Assembly (NCBI GenBank): GCA_028023455.1
Contig: JAQFVV010006549.1
Location: 746,001-810,000 of the forward strand
Reading direction: 5' to 3'
DNA: 64,000 nucleotides
Source of the DNA: Epiperipatus broadwayi
Lineage: Eukaryota > Onychophora > Udeonychophora > Euonychophora > Peripatidae
Shown: one piece after another, positions 24,950-35,765 of the stretch
Layout of the letters: each line of letters starts with the position of its first letter
Position numbering within the stretch: the first letter of the stretch is position 1
The notes under the pieces: model-generated
What the model was told of the DNA's origin: nothing
The model's database searches: none
Seen by the model: the letters and a program-made list of their open reading frames with translations, nothing else
Translations under genes and position numbers: made by a program

Positions 24950-24993
24950 ACACTTGAGAAGTCTGATTGTAGCAGTGAAACCTTTGGTTGTGT
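24950..24993 (+). ncRNA. PLE type I hammerhead ribozyme (right arm)
   Basis: Stem I is ACAC (24950-24953) with GUGU (24990-24993). The core is UUGAGAA (consensus CUGANGA, two changes). Stem II is GUCUG...CAG(U). GAAA (24977-24980) opens a three-pair stem III, ACC/GGU, with a UUU loop. The predicted cleavage triplet GUU ends at 24989. Short stem III and this layout are as described for hammerheads in PLEs. Confidence 0.6.
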
Positions 24994-25160
24994 TTTAATA
25001 TTATTTTTATGCTGGTCTAGTTGAATTTTGGATTTGGGGTAATTTTAATTATATATTGACTAGTTTAGCTTTATGCTTGTAATGTTTATATATATATATA
25101 TATATAAACAAAAAAAGACTTATAAATCCAAGAAATAATTATATTTATATATTAATATGT

Positions 25161-25723
25161 ATATATAAAATACATATTTTGCGGGTTCATCCATGTTAAA
25201 AACTTTTAATATTAATATACAGATGTTTTGACTTGGTCACACAAGCCATCCACAGAGTTATAAAAGGTAGAAAGATGGTTCTAAAGGCACTACAACACTG
25301 ATTTGAATAAAACATTAAACAACACTCATCATCATCAGCACTCTCACTCCATACTGTAGATTCAGGTCATAAAATTGATTTTTCTAGTACCAGGATCATA
25401 TCCAGATATGATAATCTCTACCAGTGCAAAATTAGAGAAGCCATTGAGATACTTAAAAGGCCAGATTGTATCAATAAGCGAGATGATACATACAAACTTC
25501 CTCCTATTTGGAAAGATTTTTTAAAAAACATTCCTAAATTTAACAGTTTTGCTATTGGTGGAATTTTAACATTTTATTCAAATCAGTGATTGTAGCGCCT
25601 CTACAACCATCTTTCTACCTTTTATAACTCTGTGGATGGCTTGTGTGACCAAGTCGAAATGTCAGTATATTAATATTAAAAGTTTTTAACACGGATGAAC
25701 CCACAAAATATGTATTTTATATA
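25161..25723 (+). mobile_element. PLE 3' fragment between inverted pseudo-LTR arms
   Basis: Two arms of about 158 bp (25161-25318 and 25565-25723) are inverted copies. Shared blocks include CTTGGTCACACAAGCCATCC and GAGTTATAAAAGGTAGAAAG. Between them lies the coding end of a PLE different from the one just upstream. The 5' arm would be the inverted pseudo-LTR and the 3' arm the native end. The rest of this PLE is missing. Confidence 0.75.
25356..25589 (+). pseudogene. C-terminal end of a PLE GIY-YIG nuclease
   Basis: This is a 77-codon open stretch without its start. SGHKIDF supplies the distal His pair. NLYQCKIREAIEILKRP is the conserved helix with the catalytic-region Glu, and INKRDDTYKLPPIW is the usual 'NR-D-G--L---W' tail of PLE nucleases. 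It ends in a natural stop inside the right pseudo-LTR arm. Confidence 0.75.
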
Positions 25724-25934
25724 TTTAACCCGTGCAAATCTTCGTTTTAACATATATATATATATAATTAGATTCCAACCAGTCACAACCTAAACATTCA
25801 CAGTAAATATAGTAATCAATATTTCTCACTGCTGTCAAGGCAACCTTCTCACCTTTTTAATAGCAAGAATGGAAATCCATTCTTACTAATGGTCCATTGA
25901 ATATGTATGGACACTAAAGATTGCATATATATAT

Positions 25935-26078
25935 AATCAGTGCCCAGTTTATATTAAGATAGCAAATCATCAAACTTTAATGGACAGACTAATCTTCTCC
26001 ACCTTCCAACTCTTTAAGCATTCATATGTCCATTAAAGTTTGAAAATTTGCTATCTTAATATAAAAAGCACTGATTAT
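25935..26078. repeat. Hairpin (inverted-repeat) element next to R1
   Basis: The arm beginning AATCAGTGCCCAGTTTATAT and running to AACTTTAATGGACA is mirrored by TGTCCATTAAAGTTTG ... AGCACTGATTA. The same TTAAGATAGCAAATC block is linked to R1 copies at 19.98 kb, so it is probably part of the R1 family. Confidence 0.75.
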
Positions 26079-26079
26079 A

Positions 26080-26370
26080 TATGTATGAGGGAGATGATAA
26101 CCTGGACCAATTAATGGATTGCTAATTATTGGAGGGTGGAGAATATTGAAGTCTGTCTATCAAACTTTAAAGATTTTGTATCTTAATATAAACTGAAAAC
26201 TGATTACATATACATGTGGTAGATGATGACCTGGACCAACTGATGAATGCTGGTTCAGCACAAAATGGGGATATTGGAGATCATTTATCTTTTTCACGTA
26301 AGTGTAGTCACATGTATTGGTTAGATAAAATGAAGTGGATAGCTGATGGAAGCTTAAAAATCTGAATGTA
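26080..26370 (+). repeat. R1 repeat, one half copy and one full copy
   Basis: GGGAGATGATAACCTGGACC at 26089 starts a truncated copy. A second full copy begins near 26.21 kb and runs through TTATCTTTTTCACG into a TA run at 26.37 kb. Confidence 0.7.
26222..26292 (+). ncRNA. R1 hammerhead ribozyme, intact CUGAUGA core
   Basis: CTGGACCAA precedes the perfect core CTGATGA (26240-26246). Stem II TGCTG/CAGCA closes on a GTT loop. GAAA is changed to CAAAA. The four-base loop and AUA (26271-26273) before TTGGAGATCAT are kept. TTGG pairs with CCAA for stem I. The lost G suggests low or no activity. Confidence 0.55.
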
Positions 26371-26375
26371 TGCAT

Positions 26376-28785
26376 ATATATATATATATGTGTTAAGAGT
26401 AAAAAATCTGTTTTTTTTTTTATTATCTAACATATTTTTTGCTAGATAAACTTCTTCTCAGCATGGGCCTTCTTAAGTATTTTTATGATCCATTACGTTA
26501 ACGAATATGTAAACTCTTTTTCTTGTTATTATTGTTAGTAATACGAAAGTATTAATATCAAATATATTTGTAAAGCTTTTATACACATTATATAGACGTT
26601 AGATGCTATGGAAATCTTTTATAATATTAAAGGTACTATTATAATATTGTCATTTATGAAAACTTACTGACAAATATTACCAAGAACATTTGATTCACAT
26701 TTATTTATGCCTGTTACTTAAAATATTTAAACAAAAGCAAGATCAGTACCCATAAATATGTCATTATATAAATATATAGATAAACAATCCAATGTTTTTT
26801 TATCTTTTCGACATATATGTGTTCAAATGTGTCAGTGATATGAGATAGAGTGATGAGTGGTGGGTCGTGTGAAAGTCTGTGCTCATATACCCATATATTA
26901 CATATATTGATATAGATATATAATAAGCCTGTGTTTCCGTTAATAATCTCTTAACTAATATGGTAAAATATAAAGTAGCCTTCAAAATATCTTACCTTTG
27001 TCGAGATGATTCATCAGAAACTTTCACAAAAGAATGATGAAAAAGATAGACAATGAGGATTTGTGTTTTACTATCCTTATTTTTACCGTCTAGCTAAAAA
27101 TAGATACTTATTTATAAATAATACTAATAGATTACTATCAGAAAGAGATATCTTAATTCTTTTTGGAACCTGAAAAACTAACTTTTGTTTGGATCGTATT
27201 TAATCAAAGTTCGAGGGAATAGCAGATGGATATCATTCCCTAGAAATTTTTTAATATAAAAGTTATTGTATAACATTGTTTTTCACTTATTTAAAAGTAT
27301 TATTAATTCTACATCAAAGAATTGATCTATTTAAAAAAAAAAAGAAGAGAGGGAGGTAATTAGTTATTTTCTGGTAATTGGAAGGTTATTTTGGGCAATC
27401 ATTTGTTTTACTGAAAACAATTATCATTACCTTTTTAAAAAATAAAATAAAATTCATCTAAGCATTATTACTTTTTTTTTTAGAGGCAGAGATAGATAAT
27501 GACTTGTTTTAAAAATGAAATTAAAGATTTTGAAAATAAAGATTTAAATTTAAAAAAAAATAATAGAATGTTTAAATACAATAATGAATCAAAATCAGTC
27601 AAGCGAACATCATTATTAGAAGTTGTAAATTAGATATAAATTAAATATCTTCAAATGATGAATCGACTTTTTTTCCAACTTCTACTTAGTTTAAATTTAC
27701 ATTTGATTTTAAATGATTTATTTTATTACTTTATTTTAATAAAGAAAAAAAAAATCAATTTATAATAGAAATTTTTTAAATAAAAAGAAAGCTAGTCTTA
27801 AAGTATTCATTTGATTGTTGCATAATTGTTTATTTTATGTCATATGGTTATAGATTTTATGCCGGGGTTTCGCATTGATAAAATTGCTACTCAGCTACTT
27901 GTAAAAATATGAATTCTGTAATTGTAGAATCTCACAATAAATTAATCACAACTTCCCCAAAATTTATGAAATACTGCATTAGTATTGACCAGAGTAAGAG
28001 TTTGCATTGCATTTTATTGCTGAGATAGAGAGAATGATTGGAATTCACTCTTCCTCATCCAAACAGCACATGACCTGACAAGCAACTAAGTCTTTTGATT
28101 TAATTAATACATGAAATTAAAAAATATATAAAGCAGATTTGAAATACTGGTACTATCTTGCTGTAAATAATTATAAGAGAAAATGGAAAATGTTTAAACA
28201 TTTTAATTTCAATATAGAATACTGTTACATAATCTATTCTAATAAGGTTCTCAGTTATTAATGTAAGAATTTGTCTTGCATTTTAGCAAATATTGTTTAA
28301 AGATTGGCATTAAGCATATTATGAATATTTTAATTCAAATAAACCTTCCTAATTTAAGAAGTAGCTAGTGTTTTTATATTTGTGTTTAAAAACACAACTT
28401 TATTTCTGCTGTACTCTGTGTACTTATGCATAAAGATAAAATGTTACATTAAAGCTTTTAGTTATTTTTTGTGTCTCAAACATCACGTGTTCTTCTAATC
28501 ATTGTTTAATTTTTATTTTAGCTGTATTTTATTTTTTTTTGTTTGTTTTATAAATGCAATTTCTGATAATGAAGTAAAACTTTTAAATCATGTATTTGAC
28601 TCATAGATCAACATATATTGTAGAATCAAGCTTTTTTATTCATAATAAAGAACATGCAGAAAAATGTTATATTCTAATAAAAGTGGCCATTTGTTTTTAT
28701 TTTAACTCTTCAATTTACTGCAATCTAATATCCAAAGAATAATATAAGTGGTGAGATATATTTCTTTTAGAAATGCATTGATAAG
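26376..28785. other. AT-rich spacer
   Basis: No coding or RNA signal was found. Local A-rich and T-rich runs are present. Nothing supports a gene. Confidence 0.55.
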
Positions 28786-28818
28786 TAATGCTGTTTTATA
28801 TTACTGATGATGATGGTG

Positions 28819-28911
<93 letters not shown>
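28819..28911. repeat. (ATT)n microsatellite
   Basis: About 30 ATT units form the tail of the minus-strand LINE 3' end that follows. Confidence 0.95.
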
Positions 28912-28913
<2 letters not shown>

Positions 28914-29412
28914 ACAATAATCTTTATTAATCCTTTGGGTTACATAACATTACATAACTTTATTGTAAGGGCTATAGATGCAATCATGTTGTACAGGTTT
29001 TAATATGGATTAATTTCAAGGGTTACAATAATCAGCTTTCCAGGTACATTTTTTTTATTAAATGCTGCTACTAGTTTTTAAAACAGAGATGGATATCAAG
29101 TTTAATCATTAAAGTCTTAAAAAACAATTTAACATAAAACTCAACTTCATAGATAGATAGATATGATCTAAGATTGTAAAATCTGGCATCATGTTGGAAG
29201 TTATTTAGTCACTAAATTAATCTTGATTATTGTTCTTTTGTTAACCTTGTAGTAAACCATGGAGGTAACTTATAATTCATGTAGCATAAAATCAAGCTGT
29301 GATAGATGGGGAGTAAATTCTAAAGTCTGGTGATGGATAAAGTTGAAAGCAGTTAGCAAAGGTGAATTTTGTTGAGGGTAATGGATGGCAACATTGAATG
29401 CTATTCAATGTG
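28912..29412 (-). mobile_element. Tx1-like LINE 3' UTR, minus strand
   Basis: The complement matches the 3' UTR of LINE fragment D: shared blocks include AATCAAGATTAATTTAGTGAC and GATTAATAAAGATTATTGTTG. It has no coding sequence. Its 5' edge falls at a palindrome, CATTGAATGCTATTCAATG, which it shares with the next fragment. Confidence 0.75.
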
Positions 29413-29536
29413 GTTATTGTAACTCTTAATATCCTTATAAAAACATGTGCAACATGATTGCATGTGTAACCCTTACAATCAAACATATGTAATGCTATGT
29501 AACTCAAAGGAGTAATAAAGATTACTGCTGAAACAT
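29394..29536 (+). mobile_element. Tx1-like LINE 3' end, plus strand
   Basis: The last ~140 bp of the same UTR as the neighbouring minus-strand copy. They share CATGTG/TACAACATGATTGCAT-like sequence and an AGTAATAAAGATTACTGCTG end. It is followed by a TAG/AAT tail. The two are head-to-head around a palindromic junction. Confidence 0.7.
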
Positions 29537-29666
29537 AATAATAGTAGTAGTAGTAGACGAAATAGTAGTGTAGTAGTAGTTGTAGTAATAGTAGTAGTAG
29601 TAGAAGTAGTAGTTGTAGTAGCAGCAGTAGCTGTAGCAGTCATAGTTGTAGTAGTATAACAACAAC

Positions 29667-29716
<50 letters not shown>

Positions 29717-29737
29717 TGATGATGATGATGATGATAA
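29537..29737. repeat. Compound TAG/AGC/AAT/GAT microsatellite
   Basis: Impure TAG and AGC triplets pass into AAT (29664-29713) and GAT runs. This is the left end of the triplet tract that holds the LINE array. Confidence 0.9.
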
Positions 29738-29846
29738 TCGCACTTATCAATTAAGAGCTTGTTTGAGCTATTGGCACACTCTGTATTATATTTTTGTAAA
29801 TACAAATTTATAAAAGCAATGTCACATTATATATGATTTGCTTTAT
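29738..29846 (+). mobile_element. Short unidentified insert inside the triplet tract
   Basis: About 110 bp of unique sequence ends in GATTTGCTTTATT and then GAT/AAT repeats, like a severely 5'-truncated LINE tail. The family is unknown. Confidence 0.4.
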
Positions 29847-29894
29847 TGATGATGATGATAATAATAATAATAATCATAATAATAATAATAATAG
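29847..29894. repeat. (GAT)n(AAT)n at the 5' edge of LINE A
   Basis: This triplet run directly precedes the 5' UTR of the first full-length LINE. Confidence 0.9.
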
Positions 29895-30076
29895 AACCAG
29901 AGGTCGCCTCTAGCTTACCACTCGTTCAGATCGTGCTCCTCAATTTATTAAAATTTCATAAAATATACCGATTACAGGTAAGAGTTTTATATCTGTAATA
30001 ACTATAAAATAGAAAACTAATAGATTAATTAAAAAAAGAAGAGAAATACAAAAAGGCAACACAGATTGATTGCATA

Positions 30077-31592
30077 ATGGACTTAGATGTCCAACATCCA
30101 GCCATGATGTCTGCCAGATCAGACACGTTTAAAGGTTCTTATGCACAAGTTGCAAAATTACCATCAACGGTTATAAAAAAAAGTGAAAGTAATATGCGAT
30201 TGTTTTTCTCAAGGAAAACGCAGCTAGTGCCTAGATTTCACCGTTCTACAGCAGGAGATCTGATGAAACTAGATCTTACCCCAAAAACCACTGAAACCTA
30301 TGTTAACGCAATAAAAGAGCCTTGGTCTAATGATAGCCTTAAAAAATATCTGAAGTGTTTAACCAGACCATCCCTAGGGAACTCTTCAATTCATTTAAAC
30401 GTTTTTTCACTGAACGCTCCATTGTCATAGCAATTACAGATAGAAACTGTTCACTTTATAGATTCCCTAAGGAGCTTCAATTCAAAGAGATAAATAATAA
30501 AAACCTATGGAATTTGATAGTTCGCATGGGAGATCATCCGAATCCGCGTTATCTGGCTATTGAATTTGTAAACGAAGAAAGCAAAGAATTGTTCCGACAA
30601 GAAATGAAAACTCTGGGGCAATATGCATTAGTTGTAATCAATCCCAACAGAGAAAACTTTATTACTGGTTTAATTAAAAAAACTTACCTAGGTTACTCAG
30701 AAACAGATTTAATTAAACTTATGAAATCATTTGGGTAGGTGATAGATTTTCAGCCTTTACAGATTAAAAATACACCCATCCCAATATTTAGTAACAATTA
30801 TAGATTTAAAGTAAAACTGGGAGAGAACATTAATCCTGAAAATATTCCAACACAAGTTGCAGATGAAGAAGTGACATTATTTCTTGTTATAAACGGTCTA
30901 AAACAGCAATGCTTTCATTGCAAAGAACGCGGTCATCTTATTAGCAACTGTCCAGCTTTATATTGTAATAATTGTAACATGAGCACATCCCCCTTACATC
31001 AATGCCCAAAAGAAGACTTTCATAGTAATCAAGAAGTGACTGTAGATGAAGATATGCAATCGACAGACCATAATATTGAGGGAAAAAATGATATTGACAT
31101 TAGCAATAATGGAAAGGTGATATTGACATTAGCAATAGTGGAAAGGTGATTCTACATACTACAGGGTTTGATAGCATTGAAGTTTCCTCTTCTCCTAATC
31201 CAGAAATCTCACTCCCTCTTAATAAAACATCTCTTGAAATAATGGAATTGCTTGCAGTGTTACCGTCCCCACAAATTCTAGCAACTTCACAAATCACTAG
31301 AAAACCAGGTCAGCCACCTAAAAAAAAATCAGGTAATAATCCCAAGAAACTAATGGCTCTAGAATGTGAAAGTAGTGATAATGATTCCCCTCCTCCAGAC
31401 TCTAGAAAAAAAGCTATCATCACGCAAAGTTACAAGGCCTCTCTAATTGCCACATACTCATCAGAAAATAGTCCAATGGAAGAGGAAACTGATAGTATTA
31501 CAAACATAAATAAAGTTTCACTTGAAAACCCATTCACAGACAGGAAAATGAGATCCAATGATATTTCTCTCAAATCTACAGACAATAATTGA
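30077..31592 (+). pseudogene. LINE copy A ORF1 (RNA-binding, CCHC), broken
   Basis: ORF1p would bind element RNA in the particle that is reverse transcribed. The ~110-residue N-terminus is variable. The conserved core runs from RFFTERSIVIAITDRNCSLY through QPLQI...FKVKLG and resembles an RRM-type ORF1 core. A CCHC knuckle CFHCKERGHLISNC follows, then a second Cys/His cluster, CNNCNMSTSPLHQC. A basic RKPGQPPKKKSG patch near the C-terminus is an AT-hook-like match. The frame changes near 30.36 kb and again at 31.15 kb, and there is an in-frame TAG at about 30736-30738. Start chosen: first ATG after the 5' UTR, equivalent to that of copy B. Confidence 0.75.
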
Positions 31593-31702
31593 ACAATGCA
31601 TATTTATTGATCCATTAAAATATACTACAGATTTCCTTACTAAAATTATTTAACTTTATTTTAGATTAGATTCTGATATATACATGCACACACATACAAA
31701 TA

Positions 31703-32680
31703 ATGGATATTAAAATAGGAGTTTTTAATGTTAGAGGGTTAAACTGCCCACAAAAAAATGACCTCCTCACTAAATGGTATGACATTGTTAAACTGCAGAT
31801 AATGGGCATTATCGAAACAAAAATCTACAGTGGCTCACTAATCAACCCTACAGACAAGCTAAATTCCAAGGGCTTTACAGCCTTCTCAAACACATCTGAC
31901 ACTCCATCAGTGGGTACAGGCATTATCATTGATAAAGCCTGCCCATTTAGTTCTTTCAAAATCCTACATATCAATGTGCACTTGCTGATAATTACATTTA
32001 CCCATAAAGCCATTACCTTAAACATAGCAATTGTTTATATCCCCCCAGATCACACTATTATAAATAGAATTATACAAACACTTAACTCTAGGTTCATAAA
32101 TGCTGTGTATCCGACGATTATTTTGGTAGATTTCAACATGACATATCAGACCTTCACTGGCAAATGGTTACATCAGCTGTCCTTTCCGATGATGAGTGGA
32201 AGAGGCTTTCTGCCAGAGAAGGCCATGTCATTTAACAATGGTAGACATTCATCACTTATAGATCTGGTTTTCTATTCACCATCATTACATAACATGATAT
32301 GCATTCAATTAAAGAATTCCCCCCTCTCTGATCATGCAGCTGTTTTAGTGTCACTGGAAATCAATTTTGATAATAGAACAACAATTAATACAGGAAGAAC
32401 CATCAGAGTTCTACGACCATCACGCACACCAGAATATCTTTTCTCAGAAGTATACATATATCTTCACAAGTTGAAAAATATTACAATGGATCCAGTCCAA
32501 GCATGGTGTGCTTTTACTAACCTGCTTTCATTTAATATTGATCATCTTACCAGGACAACAACATCACCAACAAAACTACTAAAGCTTATGAATGATACCT
32601 ATAAAAAAATTATTGGCACTTCTCAATCAAATCTCGATCGTCCCTGTCTGATGGCTTTAAAAAAAAATATCAAGAGTTAA
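31703..32680 (+). CDS. LINE copy A ORF2, APE endonuclease part
   Basis: This is the N-terminal 325 residues of ORF2. An apurinic-type endonuclease nicks the target so that reverse transcription can begin. Motifs: GVFNVRGLN at the start, GIIETKIY with the metal-binding Glu near residue 38, VYIPP near 112, VDFNMTYQTF near 143 (the usual GDFN has lost its Gly), LIDLVFYSP near 187, and LSDHAAV near 209 with the catalytic Asp-His pair intact. The frame ends at a TAA after a run of nine A's near 32.66 kb. The ORF continues in another frame, so this is the first half of a frameshifted gene. Confidence 0.8.
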   Translation: MDIKIGVFNVRGLNCPQKNDLLTKWYDIVKLQIMGIIETKIYSGSLINPTDKLNSKGFTAFSNTSDTPSVGTGIIIDKACPFSSFKILHINVHLLIITFTHKAITLNIAIVYIPPDHTIINRIIQTLNSRFINAVYPTIILVDFNMTYQTFTGKWLHQLSFPMMSGRGFLPEKAMSFNNGRHSSLIDLVFYSPSLHNMICIQLKNSPLSDHAAVLVSLEINFDNRTTINTGRTIRVLRPSRTPEYLFSEVYIYLHKLKNITMDPVQAWCAFTNLLSFNIDHLTRTTTSPTKLLKLMNDTYKKIIGTSQSNLDRPCLMALKKNIKS

Positions 32681-34914
32681 CAAACCAGCTTAAAGAGTAT
32701 ATCTCCATTAAAAAGAAAAAGTTATATTTCAATAAGCCACACATGTATACCAGAAACTTCATTAGATGGGCGCTAAGCCACCCCTCCCAGGTGCGAGTCC
32801 CAGCAGCTATTAAAGTTCAAACTGAAATTGTCTATGGAGATTTTATGTTTGGAGTGGCTTTACATATTGTATAGAGAAAAATTCCAGAGAGTATCCATGG
32901 CCTTTTCACAAGATAGATCAGAAAATGGAATTTAAAATTTCTTTAAAAGATTTCATTAAAAAAATAGAAGTGATGCCAGATTCATGTCATCCTGGCATAG
33001 ATGGAATTCCCAAGTTTGTATACAAACATATTGATAAAATCACTGCACAATATATGCTTAACCTAGTCTCCTACCTCACTAAAGACATCTATAAAATACA
33101 GGGCTTAAATCAAATTATGCTAGTGCCATTCATGAAAAAGAAACAATTAATCTCAAACACTACTAACCTACGTCCAAATTCAATGTTCTCCCTTGGCATA
33201 AAGATAATAGAATCAGTGATAAAAGATAAAATAGAGCCATTCATTTTGCCAAACCTATCAAAAATGCAATTTGCCAAAAAAAGAATCCTCAACAGGACAG
33301 GCAGCCTTTCTATTCAAGTCAACTATAGAAACTGTTAGAGATAATAAAAAATACAGTCCAGTTGTTATTCAACTAGATATTGAAGCCACTTTTGACATGA
33401 TTTCCATCAGTTTTCTTCTTAAAACTCTGCAAAAATACTCAGTTCCAAACGTATATCTAAACTTTCTTGCTAACTTGCTTTTAAACCGTAAGATTTATGT
33501 TTCCCTAAATGGGAAAACTTCACCACCAATAGTGCCACATCAGTCCATTCCTCAGGGCTCACCTCTCAGTGCCTTACTGTTCACTGCCTATATCAACCCT
33601 CTTATAAAAATAATAGAAAATGAATTTTCAGGAATCTACGTGCCGACCATCATTGACAACATCTCATGTATTGCATATATTGATGATATAGCAATATTTC
33701 TATCATCTCAAAAACAAATTCCAAAACTTCTTAAGATACTTAATAATTTTACAAAAGAATACAAGCTAACATTTAATATGGAGAAATCGTGTGCATGGCA
33801 GATCTTCACTGGTAATAGCATTACTAAAGTTTTCAAAAGTAGACTAAGCGCATTTCTTGGGTTCAACTTTTATTTACGACATTCACCTATGAGATTGCTC
33901 ATACAGAAAAATTTGATAGAGAAAGTGGAAAAGACTGTCAATTCACTTTCCAAAGTCTACCTCTCTATATATACAAAAATGGCCTTGCTTAACATGCTAG
34001 TGATTACAAAAATCTCTTATTTTACTCCAACAATGATTTATACCAAGGCATTTACAAATAAAATAGACTCCTTATGCAGAAAATTATTCTGGGGAAAAAA
34101 GATTATTTCAATATCAATAAAACACCTAAGAAACCTCCTTTCACAAAATGGCCTTGGTCTTCACTCAATACATGTCTTTAGAATACAAAAAACATTGAAC
34201 ATAATATCTACATGTGCACAAAAATTCCCATATTTAGAAATTGCTGCCAAGATTACCTTTACAGATAGACCACCTTCTCTCCAAGGATATCTGAACACAC
34301 TACTTACACCACTATTAACAATTCACACTCTTAACTTTAAACCACCACAAGCCAAATATAAATATTGGGAAGTTTATCAACTTCTACATCCAAATCAAGA
34401 TGATGTACAAACTCCACTTCATATTAATGATAAACAATTATGTCACAAATTCAAACAATGGTCACTTGAACCAAAATATTTTGACTTTCTCCTAAAGATA
34501 AATATAGACTCCCTACCTACACAACACTTTTTGAAATATCAAAGAAACTATAAAGATATAGATGATATATGTAATCTTTGCCATAGGGACTTGGAGATAC
34601 AAAACCACCTTTTTTTCTCATGTTCAAATCTAGAAAACATTTGTGAAATTATTAGCACTTCACTCAAGGATAAAAAAATCAATATTAAAACCCTTTTTGA
34701 CTCTTTTAAAAAGGGTATCTTTACTGAAATAAGAATCTGCATATTTTTACTCTATGCCTTATGGTGTACAAGGTGTAATTTCATATACAATTATAACCCC
34801 AGAAGACATCCAAACATGTTCAGAAATAAGCTGCAAACCATACATGAAAGAGACATGAAGATTACAGATCAATCTAAGTACATTGACACCTGGAATATAC
34901 AAGAACTTATATAA
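32681..34914 (+). pseudogene. LINE copy A ORF2, reverse transcriptase and zinc domain
   Basis: After the frameshift the linker is readable to a stop near 32.87 kb. HPGIDGIPKFVYK (finger region) is at 33.0 kb. A second frameshift at a seven-A run near 33.28 kb leads into a 547-codon open frame. That frame has QLDIEATFDMI (motif A), SIPQGSPLSALLFTAYINPL (motif B) and CIAYIDDIAIFL (motif C, YIDD), then FLGFNFYL and the thumb. Next is NGLGLHSIHVFR, and a C-terminal CNLCHRDLEIQNHLFFSC zinc-binding motif. This long frame is intact through the whole catalytic core. Confidence 0.8.
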
Positions 34915-35226
34915 AAGCACTAACAAAAAAAAACTATATCTAACATGGATCCTTGTGCCAGTTCTAAAGCCGACTGACACAAACAAGATGCATTACTGCT
35001 TTAATTTAATTGAAGTATATCTAATTGAATATTATCATATGATTGAGTGATCATCATTGTTTTTATGAACTGTTTTTTTTTCTTAGATACTTCTAGTTTG
35101 ATAACGCATACAGTTACTGATCAAATCTTTGTACATATGCAGTTTTGTGAAACCAATTTATATGTAAGAACTATGTGTCAAATGTAACTTGTATAACCTT
35201 TTAGAATACTAATAAAGTTTATCCTT

Positions 35227-35545
<319 letters not shown>

Positions 35546-35765
35546 CCCGCAGCTAATCTCTGCTGAGGTAAGAAGCAATCCTTAAGTTCTTTGATGTAAG
35601 TATTTATTTTTTTCTTTTGTTCCAACTTGTTATTCGCAAAACAAACATAATACAGGAATAATCAAATCATATAATAAATTAATAGTGTTTTTTTGAAAAA
35701 TATCGGTGTGTTTTCATATCTTTTTAAAAAAAAAAAAAAAATACTGACTTGAGCCAGAATAAATC

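Larger units (their letters stand above)
22718..25056 (+). mobile_element. Penelope-like element, near full length, broken
   Basis: The single PLE ORF can be followed from about 22.74 to 24.92 kb but is split by several frameshifts and stops. The N-terminal region is followed by the reverse transcriptase, a linker, and GIY-YIG at the C-terminus. The 3' UTR with a hammerhead then runs to about 25.05 kb. The inverted head copy at 22176-22717 abuts it. The (TA)n tracts at 22.11-22.17 and 25.09-25.11 kb bracket the pair, so the unit probably inserted into a TA-rich site. Introns were not seen. Confidence 0.85.
29895..35230 (+). mobile_element. Full-length Tx1-like LINE, copy A
   Basis: A 5.3-kb non-LTR retrotransposon: 182-bp 5' UTR, ORF1 (30077-31592), 110-bp gap, ORF2 (31703-34914), 3' UTR with AATAAAG near 35.21 kb, then a (TAA)n tail. 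It lies inside triplet repeats on both sides. Assignment to the L1/Tx1 group rests on the APE endonuclease plus reverse transcriptase with a QGSPLS block, a GLGLHSI-type segment after the thumb, a C-terminal zinc motif and no RNase H. Protein similarity to copies B and C is only moderate by eye (roughly half the residues), so the three are different subfamilies. Confidence 0.85.

Noticed and set aside
22718-25056. LTR retrotransposon or retrovirus
   Set aside because: The RT order, C-terminal GIY-YIG nuclease and inverted partial copy are those of a Penelope-like element. No integrase, protease or direct LTRs were found.
28788-29003. Long poly-Tyr, poly-Leu, poly-Ile, poly-Asn and poly-His open frames here and at 29.5-29.8, 35.2-35.6, 40.9-41.2 and 46.1-46.5 kb
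   Set aside because: They are translations of (ATT)n, (TAA)n and (ATC)n microsatellites in every frame.
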